The notes under the pieces: model-generated
What the model was told of the DNA's origin: nothing
Seen by the model: the letters and a program-made list of their open reading frames with translations, nothing else
Database searches by the model: none
Assembly: GCA_943330745.2 (NCBI GenBank)
Contig: CALQIX020000015.1
Location: 1-64,000 of the forward strand
DNA: 64,000 bases
Direction of reading: 5' to 3'
Origin: Lishizhenia tianjinensis
Lineage (GTDB): Bacteria; Bacteroidota; Bacteroidia; Flavobacteriales_D; Crocinitomicaceae
Shown here: piece after piece, positions 52,977-62,211 of the stretch
Layout of the letters: the number at the start of each line of letters is the position of its first letter
Numbering within the stretch: position 1 is the first letter of the stretch
Translations under genes and position numbers: made by a program

Positions 52977-53650
52977 ATAAAATACAACAACAACATTTTC
53001 TGAAGAGGGAATCTCTTGCAAATAATGAACTGGATTTCTTTTTTGAAGTAGTTTTAAAACGATTAGGTCAAGAACTTGAGCGACTGAGAGATTCTATTTT
53101 TGATAATTATATTTGTCATCCTACAGTATATGAAGATATTTTTGGTTTAAACGAACAAGCATGGGTAGGCGTATTGAATAATGCGATTATACGAGCTTTC
53201 TCTGATACGGCAAACACATTGCAAGAATTTACTGTTTACAACATTGGTAAAGACAATGTTGAAATCAGAACTTTTAATGGTAGAGCAGATTTACTTGTAC
53301 AATGGAAAAATTCGAAAGGTGAAAATGTATATTTATTATTTGAAGCGAAACAAAATCGGGAATCTGATTTTTCTAAAATGCATGAGGATATTTCAGAATT
53401 TATTGAAAAAATATTCGATCAAGGAAATAGTTATATTGATGCGGACAAAGTTTATTATCAAGATAAATTAGTATTTGTTGTGCCAATTGTTTTTGGTTGG
53501 ATTAGAGGTGCTGAATTTATTAATAGTGCAAAAGAATATTTTAATAAAAACAATAAACAAGAAGCTTTCTGTTCACTATATCATGAGTGTAATTCTGGTG
53601 CTTGGGTGTACGGTACAGTTTACGATTCAAATGGTAATAAGTTAAAGTAA
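52973..53650 (+). CDS. PD-(D/E)XK nuclease-like protein (225 aa)
   Basis: This protein starts with GTG 52973 over the TGA of the previous gene. Residues 104-126 contain a likely PD-(D/E)XK active site: Asp106 in GRADLLVQW, then Glu124 and Lys126 in YLLFEAKQ. The preceding helical region and the strands between fit this fold. No further domain is visible. Without alignment I cannot say whether it is an active nuclease or related protein. It lies between a coiled-coil protein and a WYL regulator, with tight overlaps on both sides. Confidence 0.65.
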   Translation: MNKIQQQHFLKRESLANNELDFFFEVVLKRLGQELERLRDSIFDNYICHPTVYEDIFGLNEQAWVGVLNNAIIRAFSDTANTLQEFTVYNIGKDNVEIRTFNGRADLLVQWKNSKGENVYLLFEAKQNRESDFSKMHEDISEFIEKIFDQGNSYIDADKVYYQDKLVFVVPIVFGWIRGAEFINSAKEYFNKNNKQEAFCSLYHECNSGAWVYGTVYDSNGNKLK

Positions 53651-54570
53651 TGTCTAAACGCGGTTACATATCCCGGTATTTGTTGATTTTAAAAAAACTC
53701 AAATCTAAATCGTATTGCTCTTTTGAAGAAATTCAGGAGTATATCGAAAGACAAGTTGATTTTTTGCAAATGCAAGATGATTCGCTCATGATTGGTTTTT
53801 CTAAAAGAACGTTTCAAAGAGATTTGAAAGAAATCAGAAACAATTTTGGAATAGAAATAGATTTTTCTCGATCATTAAAAGGATATTATATTGTTCAAAA
53901 TGAATTGGAAAATATGAATTTTCAACGAATGTTAGAAGCATTTGACATGTTCAATTCATTGAATTTAGCTCACGACCTAAAACCCTATGTACATTTAGAA
54001 TATCATACACCGCAGGGGACAGAGAATTTATATGGGTTATTACACGCCATAAAAAATAACTTGCAAATTGAATTTTCGCATAAAAAGTTTTGGGAAGATC
54101 GAACTAAAAATCGAAAAGTAGAACCTTATGCTTTGAAAGAATTTAAAAATCGTTGGTATCTCGTTGCGAAGGATTTGGTCGATAATTCTATAAAAACATT
54201 TGGACTTGATCGGCTAACGGAACTGCATATTACCAGAACAAAATTTATTTGTCCGGACAACTTTGATGTAAGAGAAAAATTTAGATTTTTCTTTGGTGTC
54301 ATTAGTCCCAACGAATTATTGCCCGATGAAATTATTTTGTCTTTCGATCCGGATCAAGGTAGGTTTGTTAAATCACTACCTCTGCACTCAACTCAAGAAA
54401 TAGTACTTGAAAATGAAGCTGAATTTAGAATAAGACTAAAAATTTGTGTTACACGGGATTTTGTTATGGAATTGCTTTCTTTTGGGGATTCGGTAAAAGT
54501 AATTGAACCAACGTCTCTGAAAAAGAAGGTAAAACAAATCTATAAAAATGCGATTTCTCAATACAATTAG
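53650..54570 (+). CDS. WYL-domain transcriptional regulator
   Basis: This 306-residue regulator has an N-terminal winged helix (SKRTFQRDLKEIRNNFGIEI around residues 51-70, wing FSRSLKGYYI) and a central WYL domain with the literal motif RWYLVAKD (residues 168-175), followed by a C-terminal WCX-like region. WYL proteins control or sense nucleic-acid ligands and are often linked to phage-defence genes. The ATG shares one base with the previous stop codon (TAATG), so it is part of the three-gene cassette. It likely regulates that cassette. Confidence 0.9.
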   Translation: MSKRGYISRYLLILKKLKSKSYCSFEEIQEYIERQVDFLQMQDDSLMIGFSKRTFQRDLKEIRNNFGIEIDFSRSLKGYYIVQNELENMNFQRMLEAFDMFNSLNLAHDLKPYVHLEYHTPQGTENLYGLLHAIKNNLQIEFSHKKFWEDRTKNRKVEPYALKEFKNRWYLVAKDLVDNSIKTFGLDRLTELHITRTKFICPDNFDVREKFRFFFGVISPNELLPDEIILSFDPDQGRFVKSLPLHSTQEIVLENEAEFRIRLKICVTRDFVMELLSFGDSVKVIEPTSLKKKVKQIYKNAISQYN

Positions 54571-54599
54571 TTATTTTTTTTAATTGGAATGATTGAACT

Positions 54600-54632
54600 T
54601 TGACGAATCCAAAATTCTTAGACTTATATTTG
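54600..54632 (+). promoter_or_regulatory. Promoter of the radical SAM gene
   Basis: TTG at 54600-54602 and TATATTTG at 54625-54632 are 22 bp apart, a bit long but acceptable. The ATG at 54637 lies only 4 bp after the -7 element, so the transcript could be leaderless. Confidence 0.55.
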
Positions 54633-54636
54633 TCGA

Positions 54637-55656
54637 ATGCCCCACCTAAACGACTCCTTTCAAATAACCAAACACCTAACTATAAGAAGGCTTTGGAATT
54701 TGTTGGTGCTGAAAGCGAGTTACCTCATTTCACAGGTTACTAGAAAGGCTTGGCATGTGGGTAAGCCATTTTCATTGAGTATTGAACCCACTACTGCGTG
54801 CAATTTAGGTTGTCCGGAATGCCCAAGTGGATTGAAGCAATTTACAAGACCAACGGGTAAACTTGATTTAGAGTTGCATAAATTGATGTTGCAGCAAGTT
54901 AAAAAGCATGTATTTTACATCAATTATTATTTTCAAGGAGAACCATTTCTGCATCCTCAATTTTTGGATTTGATTAAAGAAGCTAAAAAAGCGAAGATAT
55001 ATACAGCTACTTCCACAAACGCTCACTTCATCACGAAGGAGAAAGCTACCGAAATTGTAAGATCGGGATTGGATCGTTTGATTATTTCGATTGACGGACT
55101 GACACAAGAAACGTATGAGCAATACCGCGTTCATGGTCAACTGGAAAAGGTAATTGAAGGAAGTAAATACTTGGTTGAAGCGAAAAAGGAACTAAAATCC
55201 AAAACCCCGCATTTGATTTTTCAATTTTTAGCCGTTAAACCGAATGAACACGAAATTCCGGCTGTATTTTCATTGGCTAATGAACTTGAAATTGATGAGG
55301 TTCGAATCAAAACAGCTCAATTTTACGAGTTTGAACAAGGAAACCCATTAATGCCAACGAATGAAAAGTATAGTCGATACAAACGAACTAGTTCAGGGAA
55401 ATATGCATTAAAAGGAGACCCCGGAAATCATTGTTGGCGCATGTGGTCCGGAAGCGTACTCACGTGGGACGGAAAAGTGGTTCCCTGTTGTTTTGATAAA
55501 GATGCACAACATGCTATGGGAACATTGAAAGACAAATCCTTTCAAGAAATTTGGCGATCAGCCAGTTACCAAAATTTCCGTCAAGCTATTTTAACGAATC
55601 GTAAAGGAATTGATATTTGTTCCAATTGTTCGGAAGGAACTAAAGTGTGGAATTAG
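54637..55656 (+). CDS. Radical SAM protein with SPASM domain
   Basis: This 339-residue enzyme binds a SAM-linked 4Fe-4S cluster through CNLGCPEC (Cys-x3-Cys-x2-Cys) in SIEPTTACNLGCPECPSG. The C-terminal SPASM-like part has CWRMWSGSVLTWDG, VVPCCFDKD and ICSNCSEG for extra clusters. Such enzymes modify peptides, proteins or carbohydrates. The family member is not identifiable and no precursor-peptide gene is visible beside it. It overlaps murB by 4 bp at the 3' end, in convergent orientation. Confidence 0.92.
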   Translation: MPHLNDSFQITKHLTIRRLWNLLVLKASYLISQVTRKAWHVGKPFSLSIEPTTACNLGCPECPSGLKQFTRPTGKLDLELHKLMLQQVKKHVFYINYYFQGEPFLHPQFLDLIKEAKKAKIYTATSTNAHFITKEKATEIVRSGLDRLIISIDGLTQETYEQYRVHGQLEKVIEGSKYLVEAKKELKSKTPHLIFQFLAVKPNEHEIPAVFSLANELEIDEVRIKTAQFYEFEQGNPLMPTNEKYSRYKRTSSGKYALKGDPGNHCWRMWSGSVLTWDGKVVPCCFDKDAQHAMGTLKDKSFQEIWRSASYQNFRQAILTNRKGIDICSNCSEGTKVWN

Positions 55657-56660
55657 AGAATATTCACTTCACGCTCGAGCGTTACTCCAAATTTTTCTTG
55701 AATATCTGAAATGATTGCCGAGGATAAATCGTAAATCTGATTTCCAGTAGATCCTCCGTAATTCACTAAAACCAATGCTTGTAGTTTGTGTACGCCGCAT
55801 GTACCAACCGTTTTTCCTTTCCAACCTGCTTGTTCAATTAACCAACCCGCGGCCAGTTTCTTTTTACCATTTTCAGCTGGATAAACAGGTGCTGAAGGAA
55901 ACTTTTCTAAAATGGCATCCGCAATGGATGGGGCTACAACCGGATTTTTGAAGAAACTTCCTGCATTTCCTAACTCTGCTGGATTCGGTAGTTTGGATTG
56001 TCTTATTGAGATAACGGCATTACTTACATCGCGAATAGTAGGGGAGGAGATTGCCATTTTTTGCAATTCCTGTTCAATGGCACCATACGTCGTATTTACA
56101 CTTCGATTTTTTTCGAGTTTAAAACAAACTTCTGTAATTACATATTGATTTTTTAGCGCCCGTTTAAAAACGCTTTCTCTATATCCAAACTGACATTCAT
56201 CCAATGAAAATCGATGTGTTTCTCCAGATTCAATGTGGTACGCAAACAAATGATCAAACACATCTTTTATTTCAACTCCATAAGCACCAATGTTTTGCAT
56301 AGGGCTTGCGCCAACACTGCCTGGAATCAAACTCATATTTTCTATTCCACCAAACTCATTTTCAACGGCCCACAAAACGAATTCATGCCAATTTTCGCCA
56401 GCGCCAATTTTAACTAAAACAGAATCCGGAGTTTCTTCCAAAATGGATTTACCCATAATTTCGTTTCGTAATACAATCCCATCAAAATCTTGAGTAAGTA
56501 GCAAATTACTTCCTCCACCCATAATTAAAAACGGAATTTCCTTGTATTCTTTGAAAATAGAATCCAGTTCTTGAACAGAGGAAAAACGACTAAAGTATCG
56601 AGCTGTTGCTTCTATTCCAAACGTATTCAAGCTTTTTAAACTGGCATTTTGAATTACCAT
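55653..56660 (-). CDS. murB: UDP-N-acetylenolpyruvoylglucosamine reductase
   Basis: This 335-residue FAD enzyme makes UDP-MurNAc, a precursor of peptidoglycan. Visible features are the FAD-binding LIMGGGSNLLLT, SLIPGSVGASPMQNIGAYGVEI, FGYRESVFK and NAGSFFKNPVV. The length and the PAEN.KKLAAGWLIEQAG end match the E. coli-like (type I) MurB. The gene is convergent with the radical SAM gene and follows the small hypothetical gene by 4 bp, suggesting a shared minus-strand transcript. Confidence 0.95.
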   Translation of the reverse strand: MVIQNASLKSLNTFGIEATARYFSRFSSVQELDSIFKEYKEIPFLIMGGGSNLLLTQDFDGIVLRNEIMGKSILEETPDSVLVKIGAGENWHEFVLWAVENEFGGIENMSLIPGSVGASPMQNIGAYGVEIKDVFDHLFAYHIESGETHRFSLDECQFGYRESVFKRALKNQYVITEVCFKLEKNRSVNTTYGAIEQELQKMAISSPTIRDVSNAVISIRQSKLPNPAELGNAGSFFKNPVVAPSIADAILEKFPSAPVYPAENGKKKLAAGWLIEQAGWKGKTVGTCGVHKLQALVLVNYGGSTGNQIYDLSSAIISDIQEKFGVTLEREVNIL

Positions 56661-56664
56661 AGGA

Positions 56665-57027
56665 TCAAGATTTTAAAAGAAACTCAATGGCAATCCATTG
56701 ATTTTTCGTTTTTGACACAAGTTTTTTAAAATACTTCTGTTTTTTAAATTTACGCAAATTGGAAGTGTAAATGCCAAAGGTAATTATTCCTAAAAAAGAG
56801 GATAATGTAGAGATTTTAGGTGTGCCATCAATATCAATTTCACTGATTTCTGTCACATGGGCTGCCACATCATCCTGAGGAGATAATTCCAATAATGTTT
56901 GTTTCAATCGCAACGATTGGTCATTAAACTGCCGGACTATTTCCGCATCTAACACTTTTGATTTCAACAACTTATTTGCCTTGAAGTCAAGGTCTTTCAG
57001 TTCTCGAAATAATTCATCCATTGTCAT
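56665..57027 (-). CDS. Small hypothetical protein with one hydrophobic segment (120 aa)
   Basis: This protein begins with a charged helical region (DELFRELKDLDFKANKLL, LRLKQTLLELS) and has one likely membrane or amphipathic segment (LSSFLGIITFGIYTSNL) followed by a basic tail (KKQKYFKKLVSKTKNQW). I recognise no domain. It overlaps bioA by 4 bp upstream and leads into murB after 4 bp, so it is embedded in a dense minus-strand operon. Its role is unknown; alternative start ATG 57021 is possible. Confidence 0.65.
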   Translation of the reverse strand: MTMDELFRELKDLDFKANKLLKSKVLDAEIVRQFNDQSLRLKQTLLELSPQDDVAAHVTEISEIDIDGTPKISTLSSFLGIITFGIYTSNLRKFKKQKYFKKLVSKTKNQWIAIEFLLKS

Positions 57028-58301
57028 AGCTCCAACTTTTTTATAAAACGCTTAATTACTGCAAAGATACGATTTTGCTCTGCCTGAGTTAAACAATAAG
57101 GCGGATTAACAAAAATTACATTTCCCAATGGACGAATCCAAAGACCATTTCCCAAAAAATAATGATACGCTTCATCACGTATCGAATTGAAATAAGAGGA
57201 TTCCTCAGAAGCTTTTAATTCGATGGCTAAAATAGTTCCAAGTTGCCGTATCTCTCGAATTCTTGAACTTGATTCAATTTCCTTAATAAATGTTTGATAT
57301 CCATTGCTAATGCGTTGAATTGCCGTCCAGGTCTCCTTTTTTTCAAGTAAATCCATGCTGGCACATGCAGCAGCACAAGCCAAAGGATTTCCCGTGAAAG
57401 AATGCCCGTGTAAAAATGCTTTTTGTTTTTCTTCCCCCAAAAACGCATTAAAAATCGATTTTGTGGCCACCGTTAACCCGAGTGGTAAAACACCTCCTGT
57501 TAGGCCTTTTGATAAACAAATGATATCTGGAATTTCTTGGATGTGGTTTAACGCGAACCATTTGCCTGTTCTTCCCCATCCTGTCATAACTTCATCAAAG
57601 ATCACGAGTGTTTGGTATTTTTTAGCCAACTTAACGAGTCCATCCAAAAATTGAGGACTATACATTCTCATACCGGAGGAACCTTGTACGAGTGGCTCAA
57701 CAATCAGCGCAGCATGCTGATTTAATGTTAAAAGTGTTTCTGCTTTTGCTAGTAGTGTTTCTTCTTTTTCAGGAGTAGGAAAATCTAGAAAATCAACTTG
57801 GAAAAACAACGATTCAAATGGTCTATTGAAAACACCCCGTTCGCACACCGACATCGCACCAAAAGTATCACCGTGATAAGCACCATCAATCGCTAGAATT
57901 TTTGTACGTTTTTCGTTTTTGTTATGCCAATATTGAATGGCCATTTTCAATGCAACCTCAACTGCAGTTGAACCATCATCTGAAAAGAATACTTTGGATA
58001 ACGGTTTCGGAAGTTTGTTGGCAACTCTTTCAGCTAATTCGATTGCTTTTACGTGTGTTGCTCCTGCAAATATGATGTGATCTACTTCCTTAAATTGGGT
58101 GTTAATGGCTTTTTGAATGTGTTTATTCCCATGTCCATGAATATTTACCCACCACGATGAGTTGCAGTCAATATAGGACTTTCCTTTGTCGTCAATCAGT
58201 TTTGTTCCTTTGGCCCTAACAATATGTATAGGTGGAGCTTCCGTCTGAACTTGAGTAAAAGGATGCCAAACATATTCTTTATCTTTTTCAAAAAGAGTCA
58301 T
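57024..58301 (-). CDS. bioA: Adenosylmethionine-8-amino-7-oxononanoate aminotransferase
   Basis: This PLP enzyme of about 425 residues makes diaminopelargonate in biotin synthesis, using SAM as amino donor. It shows WHPFTQVQTE, CNSSWWVNIHGH, FFSDDGSTAVEVALKM, the PLP-binding region IFDEVMTGWGRTG and ICLSKGLTGG (Lys). I start at ATG 58301; the longer frame would overlap bioD by more than 80 bp. It overlaps bioD by 4 bp, so the two biotin genes are coupled. bioB and bioF are not in the window. Confidence 0.95.
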   Translation of the reverse strand: MTLFEKDKEYVWHPFTQVQTEAPPIHIVRAKGTKLIDDKGKSYIDCNSSWWVNIHGHGNKHIQKAINTQFKEVDHIIFAGATHVKAIELAERVANKLPKPLSKVFFSDDGSTAVEVALKMAIQYWHNKNEKRTKILAIDGAYHGDTFGAMSVCERGVFNRPFESLFFQVDFLDFPTPEKEETLLAKAETLLTLNQHAALIVEPLVQGSSGMRMYSPQFLDGLVKLAKKYQTLVIFDEVMTGWGRTGKWFALNHIQEIPDIICLSKGLTGGVLPLGLTVATKSIFNAFLGEEKQKAFLHGHSFTGNPLACAAACASMDLLEKKETWTAIQRISNGYQTFIKEIESSSRIREIRQLGTILAIELKASEESSYFNSIRDEAYHYFLGNGLWIRPLGNVIFVNPPYCLTQAEQNRIFAVIKRFIKKLEL

Positions 58302-58924
58302 AAAAAAAGTTGTTGAAAGGATGATTCGCGAAGATTTTGCGCTTTTTCTTGAATAAATTCTGGTGAAAGATTTTCTGTCCAAGGAATATGGAAAAAATGG
58401 GTAGTGGGGGCGAAATGACGAATGATAGCCTCAGATTCAGCATTTACATCACCTGTGAACACTATTCCTGCCAAGTCTAATCCTTTTGATTTCAGAAACT
58501 CGATTGACAATAACGTGTGATTGATGCTTCCTAAATAAAAACGTGAAACCAAAATGATTGGTATATTCCAGATTTTTAGTTGGTCCGAAAACAGAAATCC
58601 TTCTGAAGTTAAAGGAACCATGAGACCACCAGCGGGTTCGATTAAAAGTTTTTCTGAAGTGGGTAATATTAATTTACTTGGATCAACCACAATGCCTTCT
58701 AATTTTGCTGCTTGATCCGGAGATAAGGGCTCTTGAAAACAATAGGTGTTGGGAAAAATACCTATTTCCTTAGTAACAAGGTTAGAAATTGAATGGGAAT
58801 CATTGTCTTCATTTGCCCCTGATTGAATTGGTTTCCAATAGTCTAATTCAAACGCTTCGCAAAAAACTGCGCTAACAATTGTTTTGCCAACTTCAGTTCC
58901 TATTCCTGCTACAATTACTTTCAT
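58298..58924 (-). CDS. bioD: Dethiobiotin synthetase
   Basis: This 208-residue ATP-dependent enzyme forms the ureido ring of dethiobiotin. The P-loop IGTEVGKTIVS is at the N-terminus, followed by YWKPIQSG and LIEPAGGLMVPL. The gene immediately precedes bioA, with a 4-bp overlap, on the minus strand. The length fits the smaller Bacteroidota BioD. It is the first biotin gene after the large unknown lipoprotein gene, separated by 15 bp. Confidence 0.94.
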   Translation of the reverse strand: MKVIVAGIGTEVGKTIVSAVFCEAFELDYWKPIQSGANEDNDSHSISNLVTKEIGIFPNTYCFQEPLSPDQAAKLEGIVVDPSKLILPTSEKLLIEPAGGLMVPLTSEGFLFSDQLKIWNIPIILVSRFYLGSINHTLLSIEFLKSKGLDLAGIVFTGDVNAESEAIIRHFAPTTHFFHIPWTENLSPEFIQEKAQNLRESSFQQLFL

Positions 58925-58939
58925 GTGGTTTAAAACAAA

Positions 58940-61222
58940 TTAATAGATTGTTAGTTCTTTTGGTTTAATTGAAGTTTTGCCAATTTGAATTTTCGTTTTT
59001 TGAAATTCATTGTTGAAACGATCAATAATAAACCGCGCTTTTTCAGCTTCATAATTTTTAGCGACCCATTTAATAAATTCATCCTGGAGTTGTATCATCA
59101 CTGACTTGGTGCGCAAGGCACTTAAGATATCATTTTTTGTCAGGTCGTATTTTTTACAAAATTCTAGTAGGTTTTTATTTTTAATATCGATAGTTGATTT
59201 TAATGGGTCCGTAAATGATTCAATTTCAAATACCACACGCCGGTCTGTTTGCACATACATGGCTGTTTTTCTCAATTTGGCATAACTCGAATCTGAATTA
59301 CGCGATAATCCACCATCAATTTCATGTTGATTGACCGCTTTTTTTACTGTGCCATTTACTAATTCACCAATACCATATCCATTAGTAATAAACTGAAGAG
59401 GGATATCACTTTTAATTATTAAATCTGCAATGGTGCGCAGTGATGTCGAATCATTTAGCGTAAACAGGCCATTTTTTAAATCAAATTTATCTGGGTCGAA
59501 TTGATCTGACAGATTGAGATTTATTGTGGCAGTTAGTCGTGGATCAACATCTATTTTTGAAACATGTAGCATAACTTCATCCGAAGTATTTGCCAAGGCA
59601 TTATCTGGTATAGAAATTAAGCGAACGATGAAATTCTCCGCTTTTTGAGAAGGTCTAAATTTAAACTCTTGGGTTCTCAAATCAAAAGAACTTGAATCAG
59701 CAAATGTATACAAGGAATCAGCTACAGTAAATGACTGAATATTAATCCCCATTGAGGCTTTGTAATAATTCAGTTTTTCGGTTGATAGTTTTAGTCTAGT
59801 GGTTTCATTATCCTTTTGTTGCTGGTAATAGAAAATTTCTTTTGTTAATTTTTCATAGCTTTGATAGAGATCGATTAAATCAACCTGTTTTTTTCCTCTT
59901 CTCTTCTTTTTTGATTTTATAGTTGGTCGTGCTTGAGAATCTTTATTTTCACTTAAGCCATCCATTGCCTTTCTTCTTGCTCGTTTTACTCTCCTAGGTG
60001 CTTTCTTTTTTACTGTGACTTTACCACCTTTGAACTGTAGGTATTTCCCTTCTTCTTTCTGAATTTGCTGATAGACCAACGCACGTTTTTCAACACGCGT
60101 TTTGATTTTTTCGTCCAAGCCTTTTTTTCCAGAAATTCGTTCATTTAACTTATCAATTTCACTAGTTTCTAATTCCTTAATGACCGAAAGCAAGGTGTTT
60201 CCACTTGAAAATGAAGAATCTGGAGAAAGAAATTGCGTGTCGCCCGCGCCAAATAGGATATAACTTTTTCCATTTTTTTCGATAACAACGGTTGTTTGTT
60301 TACGCGCGTTATACCCCCAAACATCAAAATGTAGATTTGTCACCCGATTAATACCTGTAGTCGACATGGGAATTGTTGCTATGCGTTCAGGTGAAATTTC
60401 TTTAAGGTTGTATGCTTGAATTTGATAAGGAAATAAACCGATTGCTTTTGGTAAGCCTTTATTCCATTTCCCAGATAAATTTTTTTCAAATTCTGAAAGT
60501 AATCCTGCGGTGCTGCCGCCTTCTCCTGCCGCGACCAAATAACTTTCAAAATCGGATGCTAGGCCTCCAAGCTGAAGGTAAATTTCGAAACACCTATTTT
60601 TGACATACTTATTTACTGAAAGTGAAAAGGCTTGCATTATTTTCCGCTTGTCTTCTTCTGTATAGTTTTTATATTGCGATAGAAATTCTACTTTATCTTT
60701 GAAGGTTCTTGCTGGATCAGTGAAAAAATAAAGTTCTTTATTGGGAGTTATTTTACTTCCATTCTTTGAAAGAGCAATCTCAGGTAATTCTGAAATTAAG
60801 GAACTTTCAAATTCAAAATAGCGTGGGTTTTCAAAGGTTTTATTTACCAAAAATGATTGTCGTTTTTCTAACAAAATCTTATTTAGCTCTAAAACAGCCA
60901 TCTTATTTGCTGCTTCTGCTAAGAGACCCATTGGACCCTTTCCGATTTCTGATTTTCGTATGAAGAGATATTCCGGATGATTAATGATGATTTGTTCAAT
61001 TGAATCGTAGTTCATTTTTCCATCGGGAAACAAAACAGATGGTCCGCTATATTCAAAACAGCGCCCGAAATTGTACTTTAACGCAGGACTTTTTTGAACG
61101 ATGTGATATAAACAAGCACGCTCCACTGGCAATAAATTACCATCTTGTTGCACAAGCCCAACCCTCGAACATGCGCAAGTGAAAACAATAAAAAATAACA
61201 AACGGAAAAAATTCAGACTCAA
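58940..61222 (-). CDS. Large hypothetical lipoprotein (760 aa)
   Basis: This 760-residue protein starts at TTG 61222 (no ATG before the signal) with signal FFRLLFFIVFTCACS and lipobox-like TCAC. The mature part has no domain I can name. Its N-terminal third is helical (LLAEAANKMAVLELNKILL), residues 401-446 hold two highly basic patches (KKKAPRRVKRARRKAM and KSKKKRRGKKQ), and the last third has strand-rich segments (FIVRLISIPDNA, TINLNLSDQF) and an Asp/Ser pattern. It is probably envelope-anchored. It precedes bioD by 15 bp and may share its transcript. Confidence 0.6.
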   Translation of the reverse strand: MSLNFFRLLFFIVFTCACSRVGLVQQDGNLLPVERACLYHIVQKSPALKYNFGRCFEYSGPSVLFPDGKMNYDSIEQIIINHPEYLFIRKSEIGKGPMGLLAEAANKMAVLELNKILLEKRQSFLVNKTFENPRYFEFESSLISELPEIALSKNGSKITPNKELYFFTDPARTFKDKVEFLSQYKNYTEEDKRKIMQAFSLSVNKYVKNRCFEIYLQLGGLASDFESYLVAAGEGGSTAGLLSEFEKNLSGKWNKGLPKAIGLFPYQIQAYNLKEISPERIATIPMSTTGINRVTNLHFDVWGYNARKQTTVVIEKNGKSYILFGAGDTQFLSPDSSFSSGNTLLSVIKELETSEIDKLNERISGKKGLDEKIKTRVEKRALVYQQIQKEEGKYLQFKGGKVTVKKKAPRRVKRARRKAMDGLSENKDSQARPTIKSKKKRRGKKQVDLIDLYQSYEKLTKEIFYYQQQKDNETTRLKLSTEKLNYYKASMGINIQSFTVADSLYTFADSSSFDLRTQEFKFRPSQKAENFIVRLISIPDNALANTSDEVMLHVSKIDVDPRLTATINLNLSDQFDPDKFDLKNGLFTLNDSTSLRTIADLIIKSDIPLQFITNGYGIGELVNGTVKKAVNQHEIDGGLSRNSDSSYAKLRKTAMYVQTDRRVVFEIESFTDPLKSTIDIKNKNLLEFCKKYDLTKNDILSALRTKSVMIQLQDEFIKWVAKNYEAEKARFIIDRFNNEFQKTKIQIGKTSIKPKELTIY

Positions 61223-61325
61223 GTATTGCGTTTTTGAAGTAATTTCTCAACTACAATAATAACTTAAACTCTTTTAAAAGTTATCATTTTTGTTTTTACT
61301 TATCCATACTAAAGTGTGTGTTTTC

Positions 61326-62114
61326 TTATTTGGGTAGTTTGCTAGTCATATCGTTTTTTAATCCTTTATAATCCGTTAAATGTAATTTCACATAACCTAC
61401 CGGAATTTTCGCTTTTACTAGAATTGGAATTTTATTGGCGTCAGCAGTTATCCAGAAATTCAAATCTTTTTCACTTTTAAAAACACGTCCTGTCTGTACA
61501 ATTGGAACAAATTTATGGCATTTGTATTTTCCAGATTTAATCTTAATTACTTCATCACCAACGTATTTAATTTTCAATGTCCAAATTTCATCATCCATGA
61601 AACACTTGAATTGAAATACTTTTCCAACTTTCATGTTTGTGAAATTCATTGTGCGGGCATAATAAAAGGAAGAAATCATATCCTGAATTCCACTAGGAAC
61701 AGCAATCGTTTTTTTTCCATTATACACCGTATTGCGATCTTGATAAAACGTATAGTCTTGATTGATTTTATATCCTCCCTCATTTACTCTTCTGTAAAAA
61801 TACCAAGGTATCAAACTTTTTTTGTCCATATAACTTTCATATTTATCAATCACCTTGTAAAATGAATTAAATCCGCCAAGCGTTTTTCCAGTACCTTCAA
61901 CGTGTATCAATTCTCTTCCGCCTCCCTTTACTGTCGTAGATTTCACCATCATTACTACCTCACCTGCGTCCATTGTTCCATAACTCACGCGGTATTTTAA
62001 GTATTCACCGGGAGCAAACGCAGTATTGTTGATTGTTGGGAAATTACTAGGAGTTGAACTACTTACCAAGATAAGCGTAAGTGAAATTCCAATGGCGAAA
62101 ATGATAGTTTTCAT
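61326..62114 (-). CDS. DUF3108 domain-containing secreted protein
   Basis: This 262-residue protein has a signal peptide (KTIIFAIGISLTLILVSS) and matches DUF3108 by FAPGEYLKYRVSYGTMDAGEVVM, the YKVIDKYESYMDKKSLIPWYFYRRVNEGGY region (quoted in part) and KIKYVGDEVIKIKSGKYKCHKF near the end. DUF3108 proteins are periplasmic or outer-membrane-associated with unknown role, sometimes placed near polysaccharide genes. It is monocistronic between the large lipoprotein gene and the divergent APC permease gene. Confidence 0.88.
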   Translation of the reverse strand: MKTIIFAIGISLTLILVSSSTPSNFPTINNTAFAPGEYLKYRVSYGTMDAGEVVMMVKSTTVKGGGRELIHVEGTGKTLGGFNSFYKVIDKYESYMDKKSLIPWYFYRRVNEGGYKINQDYTFYQDRNTVYNGKKTIAVPSGIQDMISSFYYARTMNFTNMKVGKVFQFKCFMDDEIWTLKIKYVGDEVIKIKSGKYKCHKFVPIVQTGRVFKSEKDLNFWITADANKIPILVKAKIPVGYVKLHLTDYKGLKNDMTSKLPK

Positions 62115-62211
62115 GGTGTTTTTTTTATGGACTTAGCAAAGTATATGCCACGTCACTCATTCTTTTTTTATAAATATCTTTTGCAAATGAATAAGTTTTT
62201 AACTTTAGACC

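Noticed and set aside
53181..53471. A 96-residue alternate-frame product within the PD-(D/E)XK-like gene
   Set aside because: It is low-complexity, K/I/Y-rich, with no start signal, and the other frame has the active-site pattern.
61515..61865. A 116-residue plus-strand frame inside the DUF3108 gene
   Set aside because: It is an antisense shadow of a well-supported gene.
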